Shown: piece by piece, positions 39,854 through 51,367 of the stretch
Position numbering within the stretch: the stretch's first letter is position 1
How the letters are laid out: each line of letters starts with the position of its first letter
Origin: Gautieria morchelliformis
Lineage: Eukaryota > Basidiomycota > Agaricomycetes > Gomphales > Gomphaceae
Length of the DNA stretch: 64,000 nucleotides
Direction: 5' to 3'
Assembly (NCBI GenBank): GCA_015179125.1
Contig: WHVA01000247.1
Location: forward strand, 1 to 64,000
The notes under the pieces: model-generated
What the model saw: the letters and a program-made list of their open reading frames with translations, nothing else
Databases searched by the model: none
Told to the model about the DNA's origin: nothing
Translations under genes and position numbers: made by a program

Positions 39854-42800
39854 ATGGCCAAACCCAAGAAGCCAAGCCCGAAGGTAAGGAGTGAATTCAT
39901 GTCAGTTCTGTCTAGTAGCTTATATGCCAAACAAGGAACTTTATTGGGCTCGAAAGCATAAGGAGGAGGCAGAAAAGGCCGCACTCTTACCTCCTGGTCT
40001 AGTGAACCATGGAAAGTGAGTGGAAAAAGTGTATATTAATTATCCTTAGCTGACAAGCACTAGCACCTGCTTTATGAATTCTGTTCTTCAGGGGCTCATC
40101 GCCACCAATCTACTAGAGGAGCTAGTTCTTTTCCGACCACCAACGCAGCGTTTCGTTCAGGCCTCGGCTTCCCGTCGTAGCCCGCTCATCGCCAATGGTC
40201 GCGGTCCCGAAGGAGTGCAAAAGGACTGGGTCCGAGGGATGGCCATTGGTGACGTCTTCCTTGCAACCCTAGAACGGGCATGGCGGAAGCGTGAGGCGAA
40301 AGATAGGTCGAGCATAAGTCCAAAGTGCGTACCGAACCAAAATCGGTTACCTCAGTGTCCTGGATAACATTCAATAGGGAGCTCCTTGGTCGCCTAGGAC
40401 AGAAGTACGATCAGTATCTGGATGTGCGCATTTATGCTATCTGGATGGTCCTAACGTTTCTCACATTCCACGCAGTTCCGTCAACAAGATGCCCACGAAT
40501 TTTTCTTACACCTGTTAGACGGTATGCGCATGGAGGAGTTTGACGTGAGTTGTCCAAGGATTTCGTTCGTCTGCATGTCTGAATATCTGAATGCTTTCAT
40601 TATCGCTCACCTCTAGATTATCAAAATCCGCCAGCCACGCCCTTCGCGCAAGTCGTCCAAACGACGAGCTTCTGATGTAATCGTAGGACATGATGTCCCG
40701 GACGCAATCCCAGAGAAAGATCGGCTCGTGTCATTCGTCGACTTACTTTGGGGAGGAAAATTCACAAGCGTTTTGATATGTGAAACGTGTAAACACGTTC
40801 GTTTTGCATTTCACAAGCTTTTTAGATTAATGTAACCTGACATGCTGAACTAGGTGTCTCACACATACGAAGATTTTGATGATTTATCCCTATCTATTAC
40901 CCATGATGAATCCAAAGAACGCAAGGTTGATATAAATCTGTACCTAGAAGACGCTGTCCTAACGATTATGGCAATAGCGCGACCGACTAAGAGCTTTTGC
41001 TGCTAAATTCATGTCTCAGCCCAATCGTTCCCGCGGTCAAGGAGTGCCTCGACCACAGTCCGCATCTCAGCCACCGTCACCTTCTCTCCCCACTACGTCT
41101 TTGGAACCCACGGAAGAAGATCCGGAACCGCCTCGTCGCCGTAGCCTTGAGGCTAGTTCGCTTCGAGACCCATCGCCAGAACCTTCGGCAGAGAGACGTA
41201 AGGTAGATATTCTTGCTGGATTCAGGAATAGCGATGATATTTTACGGGATCCAGCTACACAGCACTCAGGTCTTCTATTGCAGAAAGTCAATGATGCTGG
41301 ATTGGGGAGATTGGGAAGAAGAATCAGTGTTGGCATGTCACTGGGCACTAGGAAGGAAAAGAAACCGGGAAGAACGGATAAGGAGCGGAAGGTCTCAAGG
41401 ACCCAATTGAACGGGAAGAGTAGCGAACCTGATGAGGATGGAAAATCCTTTTCACCGGCAAGCTCAAAACCTACTTCCCGACAGCCCTCACCTGGTCCTA
41501 CAAAGAAACCGAAGGGATTTACCAATCCGCCCAAGCCATCAGCACAGGATAAGCGGGAGGCTGCCTACCTCCGCAGGCTCCTTGAAGATACCACACCGAA
41601 CTCGTCAAATCCTCTTGCAATGTTGCGAATGTCGCATTCAAATAGTTCCAGTTCCAGTTCTACATGGTCTAGGAACATCAGCTCTACACAGGGTGTAGAG
41701 GATTGTTTGAGAATGTTCACTGCTGTAGAAGCTTTGGATGGTGACAATATGTTCGGCTGTCGAAATGTACGTCCTTTGAGAAGTAAAAGTACGTTATTGA
41801 CCAGTGCTTGCAGTGCTGGAAGATCGCAAATGGCCAAGCTCCAAGGAAACCTTCTCAGCCTCTGGCTGAAGAAAACAGCGATGACTCGTCAGACGCAGAC
41901 GAGGAACGCCAGCTAGACTTGCGACCATCAGGATCAGCGCCCGTGGATCCTATGCCGTCCTCTGCAATATCTCTGCCGCATGTCCTGAGCGAAGACCATA
42001 GTACCTCAAGCGTATCGGCATCCCTTATGTCGTCGACATTAGAGCTTAGCACTGGCCGACCAGCGTCGACAGCGTCCACTTCTGCAACATCTCTTTCTAC
42101 AAGACTTCGCACGAGAAATCTTATGGGCTTAGCTTTGCAAGATGAAAAATTATCTACACACTCGACTAAGGATGAAACTACGTCGCGTGACTTTTTAATT
42201 CCTACCATTGCCACTATATCTCCGCCGCCCGATGGGAGCACGCCCGACTCTCTCCAGAGTAGCGCCCCATATGGCACTCTCTCCCGAACTGTGATCTCTT
42301 CCCGAGACTCCTTACGTTTGCCAGAGGTGCGGTACCGCCATCGTCCGGACAACCGTCGGGACGGTGAAAGCAGCGTAAGTTCAGATGAAAGCGGACATGA
42401 CGACACGTCTGGTATTTCCGATGGCGATGCGTCTGTGGCATCTGCTTCACAATCTGTCGACACTCGACGCCCCCGCCGATCTTCGTTACCACGTTCTAAG
42501 CAGATCATATATCGACGTGCGCTCAAGCGTTACCTTATAGCCCGACCCCCGCCCATACTTGTCATCCATCTGAAACGGTTCCAGCAGGTGTCTAAATCAC
42601 CCCTTACTCTATTTGGAAACCTCAAGAAACTAGACGACTATGTGTCTTTCCCGGAATTCTTGGACATTCGCCCCTTCCTAGCTCCGAAGAAAGAGGACTA
42701 TGGCCTTGGGAAGGGCGAGCTTAGAGGCAATGTGGTAGAAAAGGGAAAACGGGAGGAGGACCAACCGTGTGTCTATAGACTTTATAGCGTTGTAGTACAC

Positions 42801-43130
42801 ATCGGGAATATGGTGCGATTTGGATTTAGCTTTGGATTCAGTTACTGTGACTAATTTACTTGCTTTCCTTAGCTCGGCGGTCACTACGTCGCATATACGG
42901 CATTGCCTCCTTCAAAGGAACTTCCGCCGTCCCCGAGCAATAATGATCCAGCTTACCGCGAGCGGAGGCCTGCTACAGCTCAATCAATACCCGAGACTGA
43001 CCAGAATTCCGAGGCAAGTAGGCAAGAGAGACAATGGTGCTATATCAGCGATACTGTCGTCCGACTAGTATCTCTAGAAGAAGTTCTCAAGGCAAAGGCA
43101 TACCTCTGTATGTATGAGCGAATGCAGTGA
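39854..43130 (+). CDS. Ubiquitin carboxyl-terminal hydrolase (USP, UBP16-like)
   Basis: Ten exons: 39854-39883, 39936-40015, 40064-40324, 40378-40423, 40476-40544, 40617-40796, 40854-40925, 40978-41766, 41814-42812 and 42873-43130 (2784 nt, 927 aa). Cys box PGLVNHGNTCFMNSVLQGL (C39 nucleophile, codon split by intron 2), QQDAHEFFLHLLD, VSFVDLLWGGKFTSVLICETCKHVSHTYEDFDDLSL, RPPPILVIHLKRF, and His box LGGHYVAYTALPP (H846) with WCYISDTVVRLVS. A long Ser/Pro-rich insertion (about residues 260-640, mostly exons 8 and 9) splits the catalytic domain, as in yeast Ubp16 and related USPs; it looks disordered. Role: removal of ubiquitin from substrates. Yeast Ubp16 is on the mitochondrial outer membrane, but no N-terminal anchor is evident here. 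Confidence 0.93.
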
Positions 43131-43401
43131 AAATGTAAAAGTTACCCGAGATTCCGTTATGTCGCTAATATGCAGTAAGTAAGTACTTGTGTAATTTATC
43201 GTGATATGTTTATTTGTCCTGCAAGAGGACCGGTCTCATGGGTCGCTCCATGATTTCCACTCTGCTGCGCACGGGTATGGCAAGCCTTGGGCGTCTGTGC
43301 CGGCAACTTCTTCTGACATACTTATGCCTGACCCCAATGCCTCAAGCCTTGGGATAGGTGAGGAGCCCAAGTTCTTGTCTAGAATAATGTGATAGAGTTT
43401 C
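43131..43401. other. Intergenic between the ubiquitin protease and desaturase genes
   Basis: 271 bp, head-to-tail arrangement; no extra gene seen. Confidence 0.5.
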
Positions 43402-44809
43402 ATGTCTATTATAGACTTCAGCCTCTTCGGAGGAGCGGAGTCGCTTACAGAAGGCAAAACGACAAGATCACCAAGACGGACGGACATTCTCGACCCTGTT
43501 CATGCTGCAGACTTTCAAACGCGTGCTCCTCAGGATCCATCCGAGTTTCTGTGGCTGATGACTGAAGAGCCGCATCGGTCGCGTCGAACTGCGATCATGA
43601 AAGCTCACCCCGAGGTGAGGAGTGTTATTGGCGGATTAAGAGGTATGTATGCGGGATGGCTGCTCATAGGCAAGCCGTTTAGGTCATCAAGCTCATGGGG
43701 CATGAACCTTTCACCAAATACGTCGTCCTTGGAGTAGTTACCCTCCAGTTGACTATGGCCGTCTTACTCCGTCATACCCGGCCGCTGTCCCTCCCCTTCC
43801 TTCTCGTTGGATATGTCATTGGAGGAACAGCAAATCATAATCTCTTTCTTGCTATCCATGAGATTACGCATAACTTGGCCTTCAAGAGTATCAAAGCGAA
43901 TAAGATACTCGCGATTATCGCGAATCTTCCTATTGGTGTACCCTATGCTGTAACATTCAAGGCAAGCAGCCCTCTTCATACAGCTGGTGTATCTGACTAT
44001 CCTTAACAGGGATACCACTTGGATCATCATAAACACATGGGTGAAGATGGTATAGACACGGATTTGCCAACAAGATTAGAACTGCTTTGTCTCAACAATG
44101 TCCTCGGGAAAGTGTTTTTCTGGTAAGTCAAATACGTACGAGTGTACATGGTGAGGTACTCAAAATGTCCTTAGCACGTTCCAAGTACTATTTTATGCTC
44201 TTCGTCCAGGATTTGTACGATCGCAGAAGCCAACAGGGTGGCACTTCTTGAATATCTTTATCCAGCTTGCCTTCAATTACGTGGTCTATCTTACCCTTGG
44301 CCCAAGACCGCTTATATACCTTATCCTCTCAAGTTTCTTCGCTGGGAGTCTTCACCCTTTAGCTGGACATTTCATCGCCGAGCATTATCTTTGGGACGGC
44401 TTGGAACAAGAGACATACTCTTACTATGGCGTCTTAAACTTTTTTGCATACAATGTATTTCCCCCCCCATTTGGCCGATACTCACCTGATCTCTTCCTCT
44501 AAGGTTGGATACCATAATGAGCATCACGACTTCCCCTCGATACCCTGGTCCCGCCTTCCTGCTCTTCACCGACTGGCGCCGGAGTTCTATACCCGCCTTT
44601 CGTATCATCCTAGTTGGCCCATGATTACAGTCAATTTCATCCGCGACAAGGAGGTTGGCATATTTGCACGAGCAAAGCGTGTTGCCAAAGGGACGATGGC
44701 CAAAAAAGTGAATGTATCTCTTGACGGTGGGTGCGCAGATGAGCAGCAAGAACGGATGGGCTCGTCTGGTGATGATTCGGACAAAGAGGGCACTAGACGG
44801 CGACGCTGA
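43402..44809 (+). CDS. Sphingolipid delta-4 desaturase (DES1 family)
   Basis: Five exons: 43402-43614, 43683-43961, 44010-44122, 44175-44454 and 44504-44809 (1191 nt, 396 aa). Three histidine boxes: HEITH (130-134), HLDHH (167-171) and HNEHH (299-303), arranged as in membrane fatty-acid desaturase superfamily proteins that bind two irons. N-terminal DES1 motif PQDPSEFLWLMTEEPHRSRR; membrane helices around residues 85-120 and 210-260. It introduces the 4,5-trans double bond into dihydroceramide in the ER, giving the 4,8-sphingadienine backbone of fungal glucosylceramides. Intron 2 is a GC-AG intron (AAG/GCAAGC donor at 43962). The start at 43402 was chosen because it is the first ATG in frame just before the conserved N-terminal region. 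Confidence 0.94.
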
Positions 44810-46255
44810 ATGAATTTGCATCGGTGTGGTCCCCGAAATACCGTTTACCTTGTAACTTATATTAAGTTCCCAGAATTCATGCGTAGATTTCAATCTCATG
44901 ACCCCGTTCTGCTGATTGATAAACAGCATCACGACCACCTAGGCGTACACTGTGTGAGCCACGGCCGGAGATGGAGAGTGTACGGCATGCAGGTTTCACA
45001 CGCGCTGTGAGATGTGATATAATGGTTAACCGTCTAAAGGTCAATCGCCTAAAGCTGGCAGGTCTGAGGCTAGGTGATATGTAGAGCTACTAAGTGAGCT
45101 ATGATATCTCAATAACAACGATGAGCTCGCGCGGGTTACGGTACTATGAATATATAATCCCTGACAGGTATATACTTAGTACAGCTCGCTGTGTTGCATG
45201 CATTGAGGTGTCCCAAAGCCAATTTTCTCATTAGAATTATCCTGTCTCAAACGACGGTCAACGTTCGATTAGTACCAGGGCGCCCGAATCTGCTGTTGTT
45301 GCCTTGACTGTCTTTCAGTATACACGTAGATCCTCGAAATATTGCTCAAAGGCCATCGTTACCGTTGCATACTATGGTGGTTCTCCCCCCGCCGCGGCCC
45401 GCTACCAGTGAGATATTCAGTGGCTACCGACGACCAGACTTCAGGGTGGCTTTGCAAGGGTATCGCATTAATATTGTGTCCTCTGATTTATATGAGTCAT
45501 TCGCTGATTAAAGCTTGTCTTGACGGTCAACTTACTGAAAGCCGTCATTACATCCGACTTCCTCAACCACTGGCAGTCAACTCTGTGTCCAGCGATTTGG
45601 ACGTCGAATAATGGTCACGGTGCCGATCCACTGCAGCCACGCTCCATTTTACCTCACCGCCATATATTGCAAACATCACTCGTTGCATAGACTAGAACGC
45701 TCCCCATCCCAGTGCCACTATATAGAAAGCGAGCTGGGGGCGGCAACGCGTACATGTGAAATGACTACATGTCAAGCTTAGGCGGGCGACGTCGGACGTC
45801 CCCCGCCTAAGCCTCATGACCCATGTGTCTTTATAGGAGAACTGAGAGGCCTAGTCGATTAGTCGCGGCCCAACCTTTTAATCTGTGTTTCCGATGCAAA
45901 GCATCAAATCCCTTCCGCGGGACAAAACCCGAACACATTTCCGTGCGACCACCAAGTATTTACTTGATCCACATCCTGTCCGGTGATAGTACTGAGAAAT
46001 GATTAATGAGGTGGGCGACTGGTGTCGGGATTTGACCGCTGACCAAGCTCATGCTCAAAAAATCCTCCCGCGCCCGGCCGGACATCAAAGAACTACTACT
46101 TATGTGACGGTGCTATTTCCAACGGCCGCCACGGTGCATGTGTGCCCTGGCATGATGAGCAATCATTGCTGCCCGTAATCTTACGGAAATGACAGCGTGC
46201 TTCTTATAAAGGTCTTCCATCTCAAAGCGGCTGCTACCCTCCAAGATACACTACC
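44810..46255. other. 1.4-kb intergenic region with repeat blocks shared across the GMC gene
   Basis: No gene recognised. Contains two blocks that recur downstream of the GMC oxidoreductase gene: 45226-45276 (TCTCATTAGAATTA..GTTCGATTAGTACC) and 45696-45755 (AACGCTCCCCATCCCAGTG..CAACGCGTACATG). A TATAAA at 46205-46210 lies 46 bp upstream of the GMC start codon. Confidence 0.6.
46205..46210 (+). promoter_or_regulatory. TATA box of the GMC oxidoreductase gene
   Basis: TATAAA 46 bp upstream of the ATG at 46256, a spacing that leaves a very short 5' leader. TATA boxes are typical of regulated rather than housekeeping fungal genes. Confidence 0.5.
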
Positions 46256-48393
46256 ATGTGGCCATTCAGCCCCAGTTATAGCCAGCGTAGTGTAGAAACA
46301 CTCGACATTCAATACGACTATATTATTGTCGGGGGTACGTACCCAACCCATCTCATCGCCTTCTTATGGTCCTTACTTTCGACCGTTTTGCTAGGTGGAA
46401 CTGCTGGATGTGTTCTTGCGCGGCGTCTCAGCGAGGATAATGGCAGGACAGTCTTGCTGGTTGAAAAAGGAGATGCGGGGAACTCGTAAATCTTCGAACG
46501 CTGGTCTTTATTATGACCCTGAACCTTCCGATTACACAGTTGGCTCCATAGGGTTCCTCTTACATCTGTTCACCACTGGTCTGACGGCAAACACAGTCTC
46601 GCCTTCGACAGCATCACAGACAAGCAGCTGGGTCGGTCCTTTTCCCTTCTCAGTGGTGTAGGCTTGGGCGGCAGCAGCCGCATCAACGGTGCCCAATACA
46701 CGTGCGGGGTTCCTGCAGAGTACAATGGATGGAGTCAGGATGGATGCAAAGGCTGGTCGTACACAGACCTCAAGCCTTATTTCAAAAAGTCCGAGAATTG
46801 GATTGGTCCGGTACCCCGGGAGTTCCATGGTGTGAATGGTGTGGCTCTCAATATTCGTTTTCGTGGACATGCAGGCTTCATACGTTTCCCACCTTCCAGG
46901 GCCCCTGCACGTGAGATCATTCGCAGATTACTACTATGCCTGTTCAGAGAGGTACAATCGCTCCCCAGTTATGGCCGTGGCTGTATGTTCAGTGATGTTT
47001 ATTTAGGGCTGCCGAGGCTGCGGGACGGATGGGTTTTCCTTGCATCAATGATATGCACTCCCCGTTGGAACCGGGGATTGGTTGGAACAAGATGCAGTTT
47101 ACTATCGACTCGGAAGGTGGTCGCCATTCGGCGTTCCGCGCGTACCTCCCGGAAGTTCTTGCTCGCTCCAGGAGCGACCGTCTTCATATATGCACAAGAG
47201 CCGTGGCCTGTAAAATAGGCTTTTCAAAACAGGCGGACGCGAATTTTCGCGCAGAAAATGTGGAAATTATGAGCGTCGACGGCCGACATGTTCGTACGGT
47301 TACAGCTGGGCGAGAGATTATTTTGACATGTGGAGCGCTGCGCACACCCCAACTTCTCATGCTCAGGTAAGAGTGCAGGCTCCTGTAGACTCGTCGAGTA
47401 TTCTGATCGTTAGCAGCGGTATAGGACCGCAAGATCATCTACAGGAGTTGGGTATTGATGTCATTAAACATTCTTCGGGGGTGGGAAATAACCTGGTATG
47501 TCTCGTTTTCTCAACCATGTGTCGTCGTCTCCTCACGACTTCGGTTTCATGCAGGAAGACCATATCTTGGTTCCGACTACTTACAACTGTCCGATGTCAG
47601 ATTCGCTATGGTCACTGGTAAAACGCCCGACGACATTGCTCAGAGAGTTATACCATTATATTAGATATGGAACAGGGTGGCTCTTAGGCACCATGGTAGA
47701 GATGGAGATATTTGGCCTGGCGTCACTTATCGCAGTGGACGGCAGGCCACATGCGCTCTCAAAGGAGCAATCCAACTCGGAGGATGCAAAGTATATTCCC
47801 GATTTTGCCGTGATGGTTGTATGTGACCATTCCGCTCTGTCGAAGCTGTCTGTTCATGCAACACGAATCAGGTATCCATTGGTGATCCCTGGGGCCCCGG
47901 AATCGACAGGTCGAAGGGTTTTTTTAGCCTCATTCCTGCCTTGCTCAAGCCGAAGTCTCGGGGTTGTCTGCGCTTGCGCTCCCAGGACCCGAACGCACAC
48001 CCCATTTGTGACATGAGGTATCTTACGTCCCCCGAGGATTATGCCACGCTGCGTGCGGCCCTCCGCGTAGCAGTTCGTCTGGCCGACGAGATGCGCGCTG
48101 CAGGATACTCGCTGGACGATGTCCACGTTCCCGGCACCTTAGATGATGCTGCGCTGGATGCGTTCATCGACAGGCGGGTGAATACTATGTTCCACTACTC
48201 GAGCTCGTGCCGGATGGCGCACCCCGACGACGAAAATCCAGGCGTAGTCGATGACCAGCTTCTTGTGCATGGTATCTCGAACTTGCGCATCGCGGACGCA
48301 AGTGTTTTGCCTAGTGTGCCGGCGACGCATCCTCAAGCGCTGATATACGCTGTCGCTGAGAAATGTGCCGATATGATTCTAAGGACAGAGTAG
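46256..48393 (+). CDS. GMC oxidoreductase (aryl-alcohol oxidase / glucose-methanol-choline family)
   Basis: Eight exons: 46256-46334, 46395-46485, 46540-46838, 46900-46951, 47007-47366, 47414-47495, 47555-47815 and 47872-48393 (1746 nt, 581 aa). FAD-binding start YDYIIVGGGTAGCVLARRLS (about residues 20-39), GLGGSSRINGAQYTCG, the GMC_2 signature GREIILTCGALRTPQLLMLSS(GIG), and C-terminal catalytic residues H516 (FHYSSSCRM) and H561 (ATHPQA). FAD-dependent oxidation of an alcohol with electrons passed to O2 or quinones; substrate not predictable. No signal peptide, so probably intracellular, unlike secreted aryl-alcohol oxidases. Introns 3, 4 and 7 were placed to restore family motifs. Many basidiomycetes have large GMC families. 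Confidence 0.9.
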
Positions 48394-48726
48394 AATAATT
48401 GTGGTACTCTTCACTTAGTCACAACGCTCCCCATCCCAGTGCCACTACATTGAAAGCGAGCTGGGGCAGCAACGCGTACAAATACATGTCAACTTCGCAG
48501 GCGTTAGTTCTCATTAGAATTAGCCTTCTAAAACCATCAGAGTTCGATTCGTACCCATATGATGGTACCTGGACGGCGGTCACCAGTCAAACACGTTGTT
48601 CCAGGGCCTCGGCCTGCGATACGTGACAGTGCCACTTTGGGTGATCGTCACGAATGTTTTGTTACATAATAAATCAGGGTTGAGAGACATAACTTAACGA
48701 AACCACTCCTCAACCACTTCTTCACC
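48394..48726. other. Intergenic with repeat blocks shared with the GMC upstream region
   Basis: 48423-48480 matches 45696-45755 (about 90% by eye) and 48509-48555 resembles 45226-45276. The order of the two blocks is swapped relative to the upstream side. Confidence 0.65.
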
Positions 48727-51066
48727 ATGGGCAAAAACACCCTTGCGAAGGGCGTAAACAAAGCTCCCACTTTGACTGCACGAATTGATGCAGTTTGCGA
48801 GAGGTTACGTATCCCTGGTATGTTCTTTTCGTGCGCCGGCGATGCCTGCCCGGAGCCTCAACTGTGCTGACTTACTCACTACCATCAATATTTTCTGTTC
48901 TGGTTCTGTTAACAACACGATATTTTCTATACTACAAGATTTACGGACTCGGTCTGGCCTTAGAAAAATTCACAGGTCGTTTCCGGATATTTACCAACGA
49001 CTTAGTTCATGCTATCGGGACAATGCAGAGCAGGACGCCGTGAAAGGGACCATCATCACCATATATGCCAGGATGTGTACAGACTCATTACTGAGAGACA
49101 AACTGTTCAATGAAGGTGATCATCTAGTTCTTTATATCACCGCCCGACTTTGTAACTGTCCTCGAGATGCCAGGCTTCCTCTCCCAGATAATGCCACTCT
49201 TGAATGTCTCCCCCTATACCTCATTGGTACTTCAGTGTCTCGTTACTATCACTCACCATGGCGGTAAAGCGGCACGTCAATTTCTTGCCGCTTATACTCC
49301 GAGGCTCGTGAAGCTAGCTCAAGATAACGTCGAGGACCCTCTCATAACCGAACAGTGCATCGTCATCACTGCACACTGCGCTATTTGCGTCCTATGTCCT
49401 CAAGGTGGAAAACTCGATAACAGCTTGTTTAAATCACTCGGATCCCTGGAATCATTATTTAAGCTTGTTTGGACGGTTTTACACCGCCCAGCCACAACGC
49501 ACCAGACTTTCATACATGCAGTAGAGCTGTTGACTGCGGCTCCTGAATATGGCCGGGCAGCTTTCCTTTCTCACCCCCCCTCGAACACCTTTCTCGTGGC
49601 TTGCCTTCGCAGCGCAGACATTCAGACTCGTGCGGCTGCCCTCGGTGGTCTCTTGCGCATGGATATCACCGTTAGCGAGCCAGATCGCACATCATTAGAT
49701 CCCCAGAAGTTTTTAAAGGCCGTCCAGCGGCCTCAACCTCCAGCCGTCAACGATACGCTCGTCCGGTACGGTTCAGAAAGGACAGATACCTATGCGTTCA
49801 TGTCTACATCGTTGCAGTATCAAAAGGCATTGATGAAATATGCTCAGGACCATGATCTGTATTCGCTTGGAATGCAACTAGTCCAGCTAATCGGTCGTAC
49901 GGAGTACTCCATCGCGGACGGGATGTTCCAAGACGAGAAGGGCAAAATCGTTGATCTGGGGCTTCCGTTTGTGCATTGGATGGATGCCCTTCCGCACTGT
50001 GCTAATGCCATTCGCAAGCGAGGGGATCCCGCCCAGCGCGACGCAGCGAACATCGTAGAGCTCAAATTTCTCGTTCTCAAATCTCGGATGGCAGAAGCCT
50101 GTCCCATCGCACTAGAGGCATTGAAAAGTAGTCCGAATGTAGCGTTCTATTATTATGTCTTGACAATGGGTTCGGAGCACGCCGATGGTCTGCGATGGGC
50201 AAAGAAAGGGCTCAAATGCACTGGCCCTTGGATGACCCCCTATGTGCGATTCGGCTTGTTGTTTTATGCTCTCGAGCACGCGGGGCTCCTGGGACTCCAA
50301 ATCCTGGAGCAGGCGACCAGAGGCGAAAGGGCGGTGGATGAGGGACACATATTTCTTAAATGCGCGCTGGAGGACAGCAAGACTTACATCGCGGAGGCAC
50401 CCCCGGATTCGCGACATATGTGCTCGGCAATTCTTTGGTGTACATTGTTGAGCACTGCCTTGCGTGGGCCGGAATTGAGCCTCGACTTGCGAGAAATTCA
50501 GGTGTGTTTTCTTTGACTCCCCTTGTTGTAACAGGATGCCGAGAGCCCTTGCAGGGTCTCCTGGACAAGCAGCAGGTTTCGGATGAAATCAAGGCCTTCG
50601 TTCACTCTGCACCAGTATCCAAGACGCAGTTTCGACTGGCACGTCAAAATATTCTAAAGCATTATGCGTCTGCTGCAGCAGAGTGGAGTCCTGTTATCTC
50701 AAGATTTGGTAGCATGGAGCCATCCGAGCCACCTTCGCAAGCTCTTGTAGTGTCTCGTTCCCCCGCTGAAGAGCTCGCCGACTGGTCAGACGGTAGCAAG
50801 CTTGATAATGAGTCGGACGAACCCAAAATGTACTGTGTTCATCCCCAGACTGGCGGCAAACCCCTGGAGCTCTGGCGGTGCTCACACTGTGGGAACCCCA
50901 GTGCTATGCTCAAAAAATGCACAGGCTGCATGAAAACAAGGTGGGTGATTTTGTCTTTCTGAGAAGAGTCTCCGTTATAATAAATTTGAGTAGGTATTGC
51001 GATGCACCTTGCCAAAAGGCACACTGGACTGAGCATAAGAAGGTGTGCAAACCGCATGTGACATGA
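48727..51066 (+). CDS. MYND zinc-finger protein with long helical region
   Basis: Five exons: 48727-48817, 48939-49115, 49174-50501, 50555-50940 and 50994-51066 (2055 nt, 684 aa). The C-terminus is a MYND finger (about residues 641-680): WRCSHCGNPSAMLKKCTGC, then YCDAPCQKAHWTEHKKVC, with the Cys/His order C-C-C-C-C-C-H-C. The rest is mostly alpha-helical, with armadillo/TPR-like stretches (ITHHGGKAARQFLAAYTPRL, LRSADIQTRAAALGGLLRMD). MYND domains mediate protein contacts with proline-rich peptides. No SET domain is present, so this is not a SMYD methyltransferase. The long first intron (121 nt) is unusual for this locus. Specific function unknown. Confidence 0.85.
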
Positions 51067-51367
51067 AGAGGGGTGAAGGTGGTGGCGACACCGGCTCATT
51101 GATGTCCCATGATGTATATCATTTTCTAGCTTTGTATATTGCTTTGTGAATTGCTTCATGCTTGACATATACTTAACGGTTTAGCCAGGTCCATTCTCAC
51201 CGGAGCCTCATGAATAGCTTGTAGACTTGAGATGTCTCAAAGTCATGTGCGAAATGAGTTTATTATCCAGCCCAAGTAGTCTTCGCATAGAAGATGATGG
51301 CACCGGGTGACAACACGACTACAATCGTCATACGTAAATCAGACAAATAAAATATTCTTAGAACTTC
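51067..51367. other. Convergent 3' region between the MYND and SREBP genes
   Basis: About 300 bp between two stop codons; no gene. Contains AATAAAATATTC at about 51347-51358, a possible poly(A) signal for the plus-strand gene. Confidence 0.5.

Noticed and set aside
41855-42526. Long minus-strand frame (223 codons) inside the ubiquitin protease gene
   Set aside because: It is antisense to a well-supported exon with serine-rich codons; the composition creates open frames on both strands and no domain is seen.
45011-45075. tRNA-like TGGTTAA / GGTCAATCG words
   Set aside because: No cloverleaf with matching acceptor and T arms can be drawn; no other tRNA or rRNA candidate was found in the window.
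47872-48393. Frameshift in the GMC oxidoreductase near 47920
   Set aside because: A 56-nt intron (47816-47871) restores the frame and the family motif without any break, so no frameshift is needed.
48505-48560. GTTCGATTC, resembling a tRNA T-loop
   Set aside because: It lies in a block repeated at 45226-45276 without the remainder of a tRNA; treated as part of a repeat.
48727-51066. UNC-45/She4 myosin chaperone
   Set aside because: Armadillo-like helices suggested it, but there is no UCS domain and the C-terminus is a MYND finger.
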